A DNA stretch of 5,701 bases from Prosthecobacter sp. GTDB taxonomy: Bacteria > Verrucomicrobiota > Verrucomicrobiia > Verrucomicrobiales > Verrucomicrobiaceae. Positions 1 to 5,701 of the stretch are shown here, one piece after another. The translations under genes and the position numbers were made by a program. The notes under the pieces were generated by a model that saw only the letters and a list, made by a program, of their open reading frames with translations, did not search any database and was not told the origin of the DNA. Each line of letters starts with the position of its first letter. Position 1 is the stretch's first letter. Location: positions 1 to 5,701 of the forward strand of contig JAOZVT010000761.1 in assembly GCA_025869455.1 (NCBI GenBank), in the 5' to 3' direction.

Positions 1-659
1 GCTGGCAAGATTGGGGACACTTGGCGGTCATCCTTTCTGCCTTACTCATGGCTTTCACTAAACTGCGCGGGCGCTCCTGGGTTCGACACGCCCATCATGC
101 TCTGCTTGTCCTCTATGGCGGATTCATCGCAGGGGAGCTGCTATCTCAGGCTCTCCTGACGGGCTGGGCCGCTCATGGCACCCCCTGGCGTAGCGCGCCA
201 GGCCTACTCCTTCTGGCCGCAGTCGCTTTGCTAGGGCCTATTTTCACAAGCAAACAACTCTACTGCCATCACATCTGTCCGCATGGTGCCTTACAACAAC
301 TCGTAGCCCGAAGAATCTGCTGGCAATGGAAGACACCCGCTTGGTTAGAACGCAAACTAACCCTCTTTCCATTCTTTCTGTTAGGCTTTGTATTTCTATC
401 TGTCATTTTCGGCTGGGCGGTGAACCTCAATAGTCTGGAACCCTTTGATGCCTACGTCTTCCGCATTGCTGGCCGGGCCAGCATCGTGATAGCCATCATC
501 GGAGTCATAGCATCACTTTTCACTCCTCTGGCCTACTGCAAATATGGCTGCCCGACAGGAGCCGTTTTCAAACTCATCCGTTTCACTGGGAACGCAGATC
601 GCATCGGGGGTAGAGACTGGATTGCAGTTGCCTGCCTCATCTTAGCAGCATTAGTTTGA
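1..659 (+). CDS. NosR/PceC-like membrane 4Fe-4S protein, 3' part
   Basis: The frame is already open at the left edge (first full codon at base 3) and ends at TGA 657-659, so the N-terminus is missing. The 218 visible residues hold about six hydrophobic segments, near residues 7-21, 33-54, 66-82, 119-140, 159-177 and 205-218. Two CX3CP motifs lie next to membrane segments: C88-HHI-C92-P (YCHHICPHGA) and C179-KYG-C183-P (YCKYGCPTGA). An 'LEPFDAY' stretch sits between them. This pairing is known from the Fer4_5-type region of NosR, NapH and PceC, which move electrons between the quinone pool or a flavin and periplasmic partners. I infer a membrane-bound electron-transfer role, probably with a periplasmic FMN-binding domain upstream of the window. 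The chain ends about 35 residues after the second motif, so the C-terminal ferredoxin domain of true NosR is absent, which makes it more PceC-like. The substrate or partner cannot be told from this fragment. The TTG at 21 is not a real start, because codons before it continue the same protein. Confidence 0.85.
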   Translation, partial: WQDWGHLAVILSALLMAFTKLRGRSWVRHAHHALLVLYGGFIAGELLSQALLTGWAAHGTPWRSAPGLLLLAAVALLGPIFTSKQLYCHHICPHGALQQLVARRICWQWKTPAWLERKLTLFPFFLLGFVFLSVIFGWAVNLNSLEPFDAYVFRIAGRASIVIAIIGVIASLFTPLAYCKYGCPTGAVFKLIRFTGNADRIGGRDWIAVACLILAALV

Positions 660-787
660 ATACATAAAATTTACGGGCTATTTCGGGACTTTACAGCGCG
701 ACTTTGGATAAGGTAACTTGTTAAAGATCAAGGTCATCACAACGGTGGTAGCTTGGCATCCCCAAACTCTCTGCCGCCAACCCCTGC
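660..787. other. Intergenic spacer between the two genes
   Basis: This stretch has no open frame worth calling. In the frame of the downstream gene there is a TAG at 749-751 and no ATG, GTG or TTG between it and the ATG at 788, which fixes the downstream start. I see no GC-rich hairpin followed by a T-run, so there is no visible intrinsic terminator for the first gene. The bases just before ATG 788 (tctgccgccaacccctgc) are C-rich and contain no AGGAGG-like ribosome binding site. The spacer length and unrelated functions suggest separate transcription units. Confidence 0.7.
690..719 (+). promoter_or_regulatory. Weak sigma-70-like promoter candidate
   Basis: TTTACA at 690-695 matches five of six bases of the -35 consensus. 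TAACTT at 714-719, after an 18-base spacer, matches only three of six bases of the -10 consensus. It is correctly placed and oriented to transcribe the protease gene at 788 with a leader of about 60 bases. The -10 match is poor and such matches occur by chance, so this is only a candidate. Confidence 0.15.
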
Positions 788-868
788 ATGAAAAACCATT
801 CCAAGCGTCTCCTGACGATGTTTGCCCTACTGTTCCTGGGCATCGCAGGGTATTGGTTATCTAACCAG
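788..868 (+). other. N-terminal signal peptide or membrane anchor
   Basis: Residues 1-7 (MKNHSKR) are basic and are followed by a hydrophobic run from L8 to about S25, then polar SNQRD. This is the form of a Sec signal. There is no clean A-X-A cleavage site straight after the core, so it could instead stay uncleaved as a type II anchor. Residues 28-134 after it are a polar linker rich in Ser, Ala, Thr and Gln. Confidence 0.75.
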
Positions 869-3800
869 CGAGATACAAATATTGATCAGGCAAAGATCCA
901 AAAAAGCGAGCCGACTCAGACTGAACCTCCATCCGCTATCCATCAAGCAGCACCAAGGATGATAGCCGCTGCCAGTAGTGCTGCATCAGAGACTCCTTCC
1001 ATCAAGAAAGACCGCTTTGTTAATCGGACTGTTTTAGCTCAAAAAGAAACGGTGCAATTGGTGAATGGTGTCAATCAGGTCAAACGCATACGCTTGGTCA
1101 AAGATCCATCCTTCAAATACCCCCTGATCCGCGTGGAAGACGAATGGGTTCGAAACGCCCAGGGTGACAGACTCATCCGACAAGTAGCCATGGTGGCTGA
1201 CCATGTCCTGATTAAACCAGTTGATCCCCAAATAACCTCTGAAGCATTGTTAGCTGCATTACAGACTGAAGGGGCCAGTGTGAGACGCAAAATGCCCGCT
1301 TCAGGCACTTGGCTCATCGCTTTTGAAAAGGCAGATATAAACACGGTCCCCAATTGGGTCGCCAAACTGAGCCGGATGAAGGACATCGTGCGTTATGCTG
1401 AACCCGACTTTATCCTGAGCGCCAATGCCCTGCCTAATGACTCCTCTTTTGGTGATCTTTGGGGCATGCATAATACAGGGCAGAGTGGTGGCTTTGAAGA
1501 TGCAGACATTGACGCACCTGAAGCCTGGGCCATCAGCACCGGCAGCCAATCAGTCAAAGTGGCAGTGATAGACACCGGCATTGATCAAACTCATCCCGAC
1601 CTACAGGCTAACCTTTGGACCAATCCCAACGAAATTCCAAACAATGGAATAGATGACGATGGTAACGGCTACGTGGATGATTTGCATGGATGGGACTTCG
1701 TCAATGATGATAGCAATCCGCAAGATGATAACGGCCATGGCACTCACTGTGCAGGGACCATTGGGGCGGTCGGAAACAACGACAGCGGTGTTGCCGGAGT
1801 GTGTTGGAGTGTTTCCCTGATTGGTTTAAAATTCCTCGACGCCTCAGGAGAGGGCGCTCTTTCGGACGGAGTCGAAGCCATCGCCTACGCCACCTCCATT
1901 AGTGTAACCTTAACCTCCAATTCATGGAGTGGAGGTGATTACACTCAATCCATGAAGGATGCAATCGATGCCGCAGGAGATGCAGGAATCTTGTTTATTG
2001 CGGCAGCAGGAAACGATGGCGTCAATCTGGAGTATTTCTCCGCATACCCAGCCAGCTACAATAGCACCAATTTAATCTCTGTCGCTGCCACCACGCGCAC
2101 AGAAGGGTTGGCCGACTTTTCGAATTTTGGAAATATCTCCACGGATCTTGGGGCACCTGGACTGGATATCTACAGTACGGTACCTGGCGGCTATGGTTAT
2201 AACAGTGGCACCTCCATGGCTTGTCCCCACGTCTCCGGGGCCTGTGCTTTTCTAAAAGCGTATCAACCCGAGTTAACACATCTGGAGATACGTGACCTCC
2301 TTTTGAAATCCGTGGACTTAACACCTGCCCTCACGGGTAAGGTGAAAAGTGGAGGTCGCTTGAATCTCTACAATGCCCTCTTGGCAGTTGATGATGTCCT
2401 GATGACACCTGGCACCGGTTTTTCACCCGTGGGAGATCTTGGTGGCCCCTTTACACCCTCCAGCCAAGTTTACACCCTAACCAATTACGCGCATCAATCT
2501 TCGACCTGGACCGCTAGCGTGGACCAGCCTTGGATTAGCCTCTCTTCCTCAAGCGGCACACTCTCTGCCAGCGAAAGCATCTCCCTCACTGTCGCTCTAA
2601 ATGACAAAGCTATTGAATTAGCGGCAGGAAACCAAACCGCTACTTTAACGATCACAAATACTACCACAGGCCTGACGCAAGAACGCCCGATTACGCTGTA
2701 TGTAAACCCACTCCCAATCTATGTCTCCTCATTAGATACCGACCCTGGGTGGACACGTACAGGAGAGTGGGCTTTTGGCATCCCTAAAGGACTTGGTGGT
2801 GACTTCTATGGCCAAGCTGACCCCAAAAGTGGGGCTACGGGAACTCAAGTTTTTGGCATCAATTTAGAAGGTGACTATCTGGCGCAACCAGGCCAAGCCC
2901 AGTATTTAACAGCAGGTCCCTATGATCTTTCTGGACACAAGGAGACCAAGCTCCGTTTTCAACGTTGGTTAAACTCTGATTATCAATCCTGGGTGTATGC
3001 CACAGTCGAAGTCTCCAGTGATGGCAACTCCTGGAACACCGTATGGGACAATGGAACCACACCATACAATGAAGCAGCATGGACCAAGGTTGAATACGAC
3101 ATTTCTGCTTATGCGGATAACCAATCCACAGTTTACATCCGTTGGGGCCACCGAGTCGCCAATAGTGGCAGCTATGCCTACTCGGGATGGAATATAGATG
3201 ATGTCCAGGTTTTGGGATTACCAAGCCGTGAATTGCACTTGGTTTTACCTGATTCCGTGACCGAAGGAGTTGCAAGCTCTCTCGCCTCCATCACGGTGAA
3301 TCCCGCTCCAGTGTCAGACCTAACCGTCAGTCTCGTTTCCAGCCGTCCAGGCACGGAATTGAGTCTGCCTACCTCCGTGCTGATTCCTGCCGGATCCAGT
3401 CAGATTACTTTCCCTGTCTCTGCTATCCAAGATACCTTACTGGATGGCAGTCAGACAGTCCGTGTCACGGCCTCTGCCGCGCCCTACCCAGATGATTCCG
3501 CGAACATTTTGGTTCACGATGATGAGCAAGGTGTGATTACCGTAAATCTTCCATCTGGAAGCCTCGTCGAAGGCAGCGGTGAAATTTTAGATCAGGCCAG
3601 CCTCAGTCTGAACGGCACGGCAGCTGCAGACATCGAGATTCGGCTGCAATCCAGTGACCTTACAGAACTGCAACTGCCAGTCTCCGTGCTGATCCCGCAG
3701 GGACAGAATAGCGTCAATTTTCCTCTATTTGTTCCAGATGACATCATTCTGGATGGAGTCCAAAACGTCACGATCACAGCCTCCGTCACCCATTGGCCAA

Positions 3801-5701
3801 CGGCACAAGGCAGTCTCACCATTGCAGACAATGAACCCGTCACTCTGGCTCTGATCCTGCCAGAAAAACGGCTAGAAAGTGCAGGAACTCGTGAGGATGA
3901 GGCGACCATTCAAGTCGCAGGCGTCCTCGCCTCTCCGCTGTCGATCTCTCTCAGCACGGATGACCCCAGCGAACTAACGGTTCCTGCAAGCGTCACCATT
4001 TTAGCGGGCAATACAGCCGCGACATTCAGTCTCCATTTGCAAGACGATGCTCTAGTTGACGGGGATCAACCTGTCCGAGTTACGGCAAGCCGTGAAGGAT
4101 TTATTAGCACCACGTCCATCATCATCGTGGCAGATGATGAAGCCCCTGCACTCCCCACTTTACCTAGCCCTGCACATGAAGAAACATCCGTACATCCAGA
4201 CAGCAGCTTGTCCTGGCAGTATGATCCCCATAGCGGCAGTATCCCTGACAGTTATCAAGTCTATTTTGGAATCGTCCCAGAACCGATCGAATTGCTTGGG
4301 AGCAGTACCACCACCTCTTGGGATCTAGTTCTTCCGCGTCTGAATGCCTCCACAACTTATTACTGGCGCATCATTGCCCAGAAAGGAAACACCTCCCGCG
4401 CAGGCCCCATTTGGACATTTACCACAGCCACAGTAGGAACGCTTGATCGCTATGTATGGGATCCCACTCCCACAGCTGTGGCCAAAGGGGTTCCATTCCC
4501 AGTCCGTGTCACAGCAGTGGATGAAAATGACATCCCCCTAACCAGCTTTGACCAAAGCACCCTTTTTACGGCTGAAGCTGAGCAGCCTGAGACCACGACA
4601 GGAACTGGCACTTATCAATGGTACTATCCGTTGGCGACGAACTATCACGATGCCCGAACCCAAAGCATCTACACTCCTGAGGAAGTCGGATCCGCTGGGA
4701 AATTAACAGCCTTGGCTCTGGAAGTGACCACGAAACCAGGTCAAACCATGACTAATTTCACCATTCGTCTGAAGCACACCAGCAAGACGAATTTTCTAAC
4801 GGAAGGACTCAATTGGGAATCCGATGGATGGACCACCGTGTATGCTGCGGATGCAGTGATCCAAGAACTTGGCTGGACTTGGTTCACCTTCCCGGTGCCT
4901 TTTGAGTATGATGGCACCAGCAATCTCATGGTGGATTTCAGCTTTAATAACACCAATTACACCGTTGATGGGGCCACCCGCACCAGCATTACCAATGACT
5001 ATCGCTCCCTGGCCTTTCGAACGGATAGCGCCTATGGAGATCCTCTGGAGTGGACAAACACTATTCCTCCCGCCTTAGCGTACAATGGATTGCCTAACTT
5101 ACGTTTCCACCGTGCCAGCATCGTACTTTCGGTGACTCCAGGAACAAGCACTCCTTATTCCTACGGTAGCTGGAGCGGGCAGATGTCCCTCATCGACACA
5201 GCCCAATCCATACGATTGAAAGCCACGGATCCGAATGACTCCAACATCACAGGCTACTCAGAACTTTTTAATGTCGTCATCGTTGATGACTTTGCCCTAA
5301 GCCCAGAGCCACCATTTACCGGAGGCAGATCCAATCTGCTAAGTGGCCCTCCCCTCGAAGGAGAGTACGAATATGAGTTTCAAAGGGCCACTCAAGCTGA
5401 TTTCAGTGATGCCTCATCAAGTGGTTATCTAACAACGCCTGAACATGAGTTCACCCAGCTTACTGATGGCATGCCCTACCACTACCGCGCACGCGCCCTC
5501 TCAGGAGGTGCCGCAGGACGTTGGTCTTCCATGGAACGGTCCACCCAGGATGCCACTCCACCGACCATCACTTTCAGCCAACCTACGGGTGCCCTAACCA
5601 CTCAAGACACGTTCAACCTTGAAGCCACTGCCGAAGACGCCACCAGTGGTTTTAACAGCATCTCTATCAATGATGCTACGGCAAGTTCTTCGGGAACCTT
5701 C
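788..5701 (+). CDS. Giant secreted subtilisin-family (S8) serine protease, 3' end missing
   Basis: A single frame of 1638 codons without a stop runs from ATG 788 to the right edge, so the C-terminus lies outside. ATG 788 is the first possible start after the in-frame TAG at 749-751 and gives a basic N-terminus (MKNHSKR) followed by a hydrophobic core. The protein is an extracellular or surface endopeptidase by family. The triad is Asp262 (VAVIDTGID), His317 (NGHGTHCAG) and Ser476 (GTSMACPH), with oxyanion Asn409 (AAAGNDG). Order of parts: signal or anchor 1-27, linker to about 134, propeptide 135-208, protease 255-533, BACON-like 540-640, jelly-roll-like 644-810, three Calx-beta repeats 814-1118, FN3 1119-1215, split Ig-like domain with insert 1219-1499, FN3 1506-1590, Ig-like from 1591. 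A free-standing subtilase is usually 350-450 residues, so most of this protein is accessory. The likely role is degradation of external protein, with the tail binding substrate, matrix or cell surface; this is inferred. The physiological substrate is unknown. Confidence 0.93.
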   Translation, partial: MKNHSKRLLTMFALLFLGIAGYWLSNQRDTNIDQAKIQKSEPTQTEPPSAIHQAAPRMIAAASSAASETPSIKKDRFVNRTVLAQKETVQLVNGVNQVKRIRLVKDPSFKYPLIRVEDEWVRNAQGDRLIRQVAMVADHVLIKPVDPQITSEALLAALQTEGASVRRKMPASGTWLIAFEKADINTVPNWVAKLSRMKDIVRYAEPDFILSANALPNDSSFGDLWGMHNTGQSGGFEDADIDAPEAWAISTGSQSVKVAVIDTGIDQTHPDLQANLWTNPNEIPNNGIDDDGNGYVDDLHGWDFVNDDSNPQDDNGHGTHCAGTIGAVGNNDSGVAGVCWSVSLIGLKFLDASGEGALSDGVEAIAYATSISVTLTSNSWSGGDYTQSMKDAIDAAGDAGILFIAAAGNDGVNLEYFSAYPASYNSTNLISVAATTRTEGLADFSNFGNISTDLGAPGLDIYSTVPGGYGYNSGTSMACPHVSGACAFLKAYQPELTHLEIRDLLLKSVDLTPALTGKVKSGGRLNLYNALLAVDDVLMTPGTGFSPVGDLGGPFTPSSQVYTLTNYAHQSSTWTASVDQPWISLSSSSGTLSASESISLTVALNDKAIELAAGNQTATLTITNTTTGLTQERPITLYVNPLPIYVSSLDTDPGWTRTGEWAFGIPKGLGGDFYGQADPKSGATGTQVFGINLEGDYLAQPGQAQYLTAGPYDLSGHKETKLRFQRWLNSDYQSWVYATVEVSSDGNSWNTVWDNGTTPYNEAAWTKVEYDISAYADNQSTVYIRWGHRVANSGSYAYSGWNIDDVQVLGLPSRELHLVLPDSVTEGVASSLASITVNPAPVSDLTVSLVSSRPGTELSLPTSVLIPAGSSQITFPVSAIQDTLLDGSQTVRVTASAAPYPDDSANILVHDDEQGVITVNLPSGSLVEGSGEILDQASLSLNGTAAADIEIRLQSSDLTELQLPVSVLIPQGQNSVNFPLFVPDDIILDGVQNVTITASVTHWPTAQGSLTIADNEPVTLALILPEKRLESAGTREDEATIQVAGVLASPLSISLSTDDPSELTVPASVTILAGNTAATFSLHLQDDALVDGDQPVRVTASREGFISTTSIIIVADDEAPALPTLPSPAHEETSVHPDSSLSWQYDPHSGSIPDSYQVYFGIVPEPIELLGSSTTTSWDLVLPRLNASTTYYWRIIAQKGNTSRAGPIWTFTTATVGTLDRYVWDPTPTAVAKGVPFPVRVTAVDENDIPLTSFDQSTLFTAEAEQPETTTGTGTYQWYYPLATNYHDARTQSIYTPEEVGSAGKLTALALEVTTKPGQTMTNFTIRLKHTSKTNFLTEGLNWESDGWTTVYAADAVIQELGWTWFTFPVPFEYDGTSNLMVDFSFNNTNYTVDGATRTSITNDYRSLAFRTDSAYGDPLEWTNTIPPALAYNGLPNLRFHRASIVLSVTPGTSTPYSYGSWSGQMSLIDTAQSIRLKATDPNDSNITGYSELFNVVIVDDFALSPEPPFTGGRSNLLSGPPLEGEYEYEFQRATQADFSDASSSGYLTTPEHEFTQLTDGMPYHYRARALSGGAAGRWSSMERSTQDATPPTITFSQPTGALTTQDTFNLEATAEDATSGFNSISINDATASSSGTF
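1190..1411 (+). other. Subtilase propeptide (inhibitor/chaperone domain)
   Basis: Residues 135-208 run from 'VADHVLIKP' through 'GASVRRKMPASGTWLIAF' to 'VRYAEPDF'. The ending Y-A-E-P-D-hydrophobic, shortly before the mature protease (SFGDLWGMHNTGQSGG), is the usual signature of subtilase propeptides of the I9/fervidolysin type. These fold the protease and keep it inactive until cut off. Maturation cleavage would be expected somewhere around residues 209-220, after EPDF; the exact bond cannot be read from sequence. Confidence 0.75.
1550..2386 (+). other. Peptidase S8 catalytic domain
   Basis: Residues 255-533 hold all family landmarks in order. These are Asp262 in VAVIDTGID, His317 in GHGTHCAG, the S1-pocket strand N378-SWSGG, oxyanion Asn409 in AAAGNDG, and Ser476 in GTSMACPHVSG. 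Before the His is an acidic loop, D289-D-D-G-N293-G-Y-V-D297-D, resembling an EF-hand or dockerin calcium loop, which suggests calcium-dependent stability. Cys321 sits next to the catalytic His block, as in thermitase and proteinase K. The domain's other cysteines are 339, 479 and 486. No key residue is missing, so the enzyme should be active. Confidence 0.93.
2405..3217 (+). other. BACON-like domain and MAM/jelly-roll-like domain
   Basis: Residues 540-640 have the BACON-like pattern: 'FTPSSQVYTLTN', then 'WTASVDQPWISLSSSSGTL', then 'ATLTITNTTTG'. BACON domains are thought to bind carbohydrate or mucin or to act as spacers. Residues 644-810 form a beta-rich module with 'GEWAFGIP', 'LRFQRWLNSDYQ', 'VEVSSDGNSWNTVWDN' and closing 'SGWNIDDVQVLG'. 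That closing motif is typical of MAM-like or jelly-roll domains in secreted bacterial proteases, usually in adhesion or substrate binding. Both calls come from pattern recognition; the BACON call is the less certain. Confidence 0.6.
3227..4141 (+). repeat. Three tandem Calx-beta-type repeats (protein level)
   Basis: Three units of 100, 103 and 102 residues lie at 814-913, 914-1016 and 1017-1118. Each has the same landmarks in register. A strand 'LPxSVLIPxG' or 'VPASVTILAG' holds Ser863, Ser966 and Ser1068. A turn 'DGxQxVxxTAS' starts at Asp886, Asp989 and Asp1091. Each unit ends in an acidic D(D/N)E. Calx-beta units commonly bind calcium through such acidic turns and serve as stiff adhesive spacers. 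At DNA level the copies have diverged; only short stretches such as 'tccgtgctgat' (near 3374 and 3683) are shared, so the duplication is old. Confidence 0.75.
4142..4432 (+). other. Fibronectin type III domain, first
   Basis: Residues 1119-1215 start with 'PALPTLPSPAHEETSV', contain 'SLSWQYDP' and 'SYQVYFG', and end with 'LNASTTYYWRIIAQKGN' and 'GPIWTFTT'. The conserved Trp of strand B, the Tyr-x-Trp-Arg pattern and the W-T-F-T-T end mark the FN3 type found in bacterial extracellular enzymes. It probably serves as a spacer or binding module. Confidence 0.75.
4442..5284 (+). other. Ig-like domain apparently split by an inserted beta-sandwich module
   Basis: Residues 1219-1264 (DRYVWDPTPTAVAKGVPFPV, then VRVTAVDENDIPLTSF) look like the front half of a bacterial Ig-like domain. 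Residues 1444-1499 (LSVTPGTST, GSWSGQMSLIDTAQSIRL, ATDPNDSNITGYSELFNV) look like its back half. Between them, about 1276-1440, is a separate module. Its landmarks are 'YHDARTQSIYTPEEVG', 'LALEVTTKPGQTMTNFTIRL', 'GWTTVYAAD', 'NLMVDFSFNN' and 'YGDPLEW', ending at 'LPNLRF'. I recognise this inserted type from large secreted proteins of Planctomycetota and Verrucomicrobiota but know no established function for it. The split is inferred from motif order. Confidence 0.55.
5303..5701 (+). other. Second FN3-like domain and start of a further Ig-like domain
   Basis: Residues 1506-1590 have 'PEPPFTGGRSN', 'YEFQRATQADFSDASSSGY', 'FTQLTDGMPYHYRARA', 'GRWSS' and 'STQDATPP', a recurrent FN3-like pattern in secreted bacterial proteins. 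From residue 1591, 'PPTITFSQPTG', 'NLEATAEDATSGFNSISIN' begins an Ig-like module that is cut at the window edge. Anything further, such as a surface anchor or secretion tag, is not visible. Confidence 0.6.

Noticed and set aside
21..23. TTG as start of the first gene
   Set aside because: The frame is open to the left edge and the preceding codons (W-Q-D-W-G-H) continue naturally into the membrane segment, so the gene begins outside the window.
660..787. Possible terminator or attenuator hairpin in the spacer
   Set aside because: I found only very short inverted matches (about four bases) and no T-run, so there is no supportable terminator.
1034..2324. Several minus-strand open frames of 62-103 codons
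   Set aside because: All overlap the propeptide and catalytic domain, which have clear family motifs on the plus strand; these are antisense shadows.
2859..3275. Minus-strand open frame of 138 codons
   Set aside because: It lies wholly inside the protease gene, has no recognisable motif, and its translation is rich in His, Trp, Cys and Arg, as expected from an antisense shadow.
3227..4141. DNA-level tandem repeat or CRISPR-like array
   Set aside because: The periodicity is at protein level with units of about 305 bases and diverged DNA; there are no short identical repeats with spacers.
4056..5078. Short open frames in other plus and minus frames over the FN3/Ig region
   Set aside because: They are covered by the continuous reading frame from 788 and show no family motif or start signal.
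1..5701. Functional link between the two genes (operon or new system)
   Set aside because: The roles differ (membrane electron transfer versus exported protease), the gap is about 128 bases, and no shared motif or overlap connects them.

Overview
The window holds two plus-strand genes, both cut by its edges, separated by about 128 bases. The DNA is of middling GC content. I infer a Gram-negative bacterium of the Verrucomicrobiota (Prosthecobacter-like), with Planctomycetota the main alternative. This rests on the style of the large secreted protein: a subtilase fused to BACON-like, Calx-beta, fibronectin III and 'YVWDP'-type Ig modules. It also fits the absence of a Shine-Dalgarno site before its start. 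There is no rRNA or marker gene to confirm it.

Bases 1-659 are the 3' end of a membrane iron-sulfur protein of the NosR/NapH/PceC kind. Its visible part has about six hydrophobic segments and two CX3CP cluster motifs. The N-terminal part, where an FMN-binding domain would be expected, lies outside the window.

Bases 660-787 are non-coding, with no convincing terminator and only a weak promoter candidate.

Bases 788-5701 form one uninterrupted reading frame of 1638 codons that runs off the right edge. It encodes a very large exported serine protease of the subtilisin family (S8). In order it carries a signal sequence or anchor, a low-complexity linker, an inhibitory propeptide, and a catalytic domain with Asp262, His317, Asn409 and Ser476 all present. 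A long non-catalytic tail follows: a BACON-like domain, a MAM/jelly-roll-like domain, three Calx-beta repeats, and an FN3 domain. Next comes an Ig-like domain that appears to be split by an inserted beta-sandwich module, then another FN3 domain and the start of a further Ig-like domain. The tail is all beta-sandwich in character and contains no cysteine.

The two genes have no evident functional link: one acts in membrane electron transfer, the other in extracellular or cell-surface proteolysis. I see no mobile element, CRISPR array, RNA gene or clearly new system. The most interesting points are the nested Ig-like architecture and the size and modular build of the protease.
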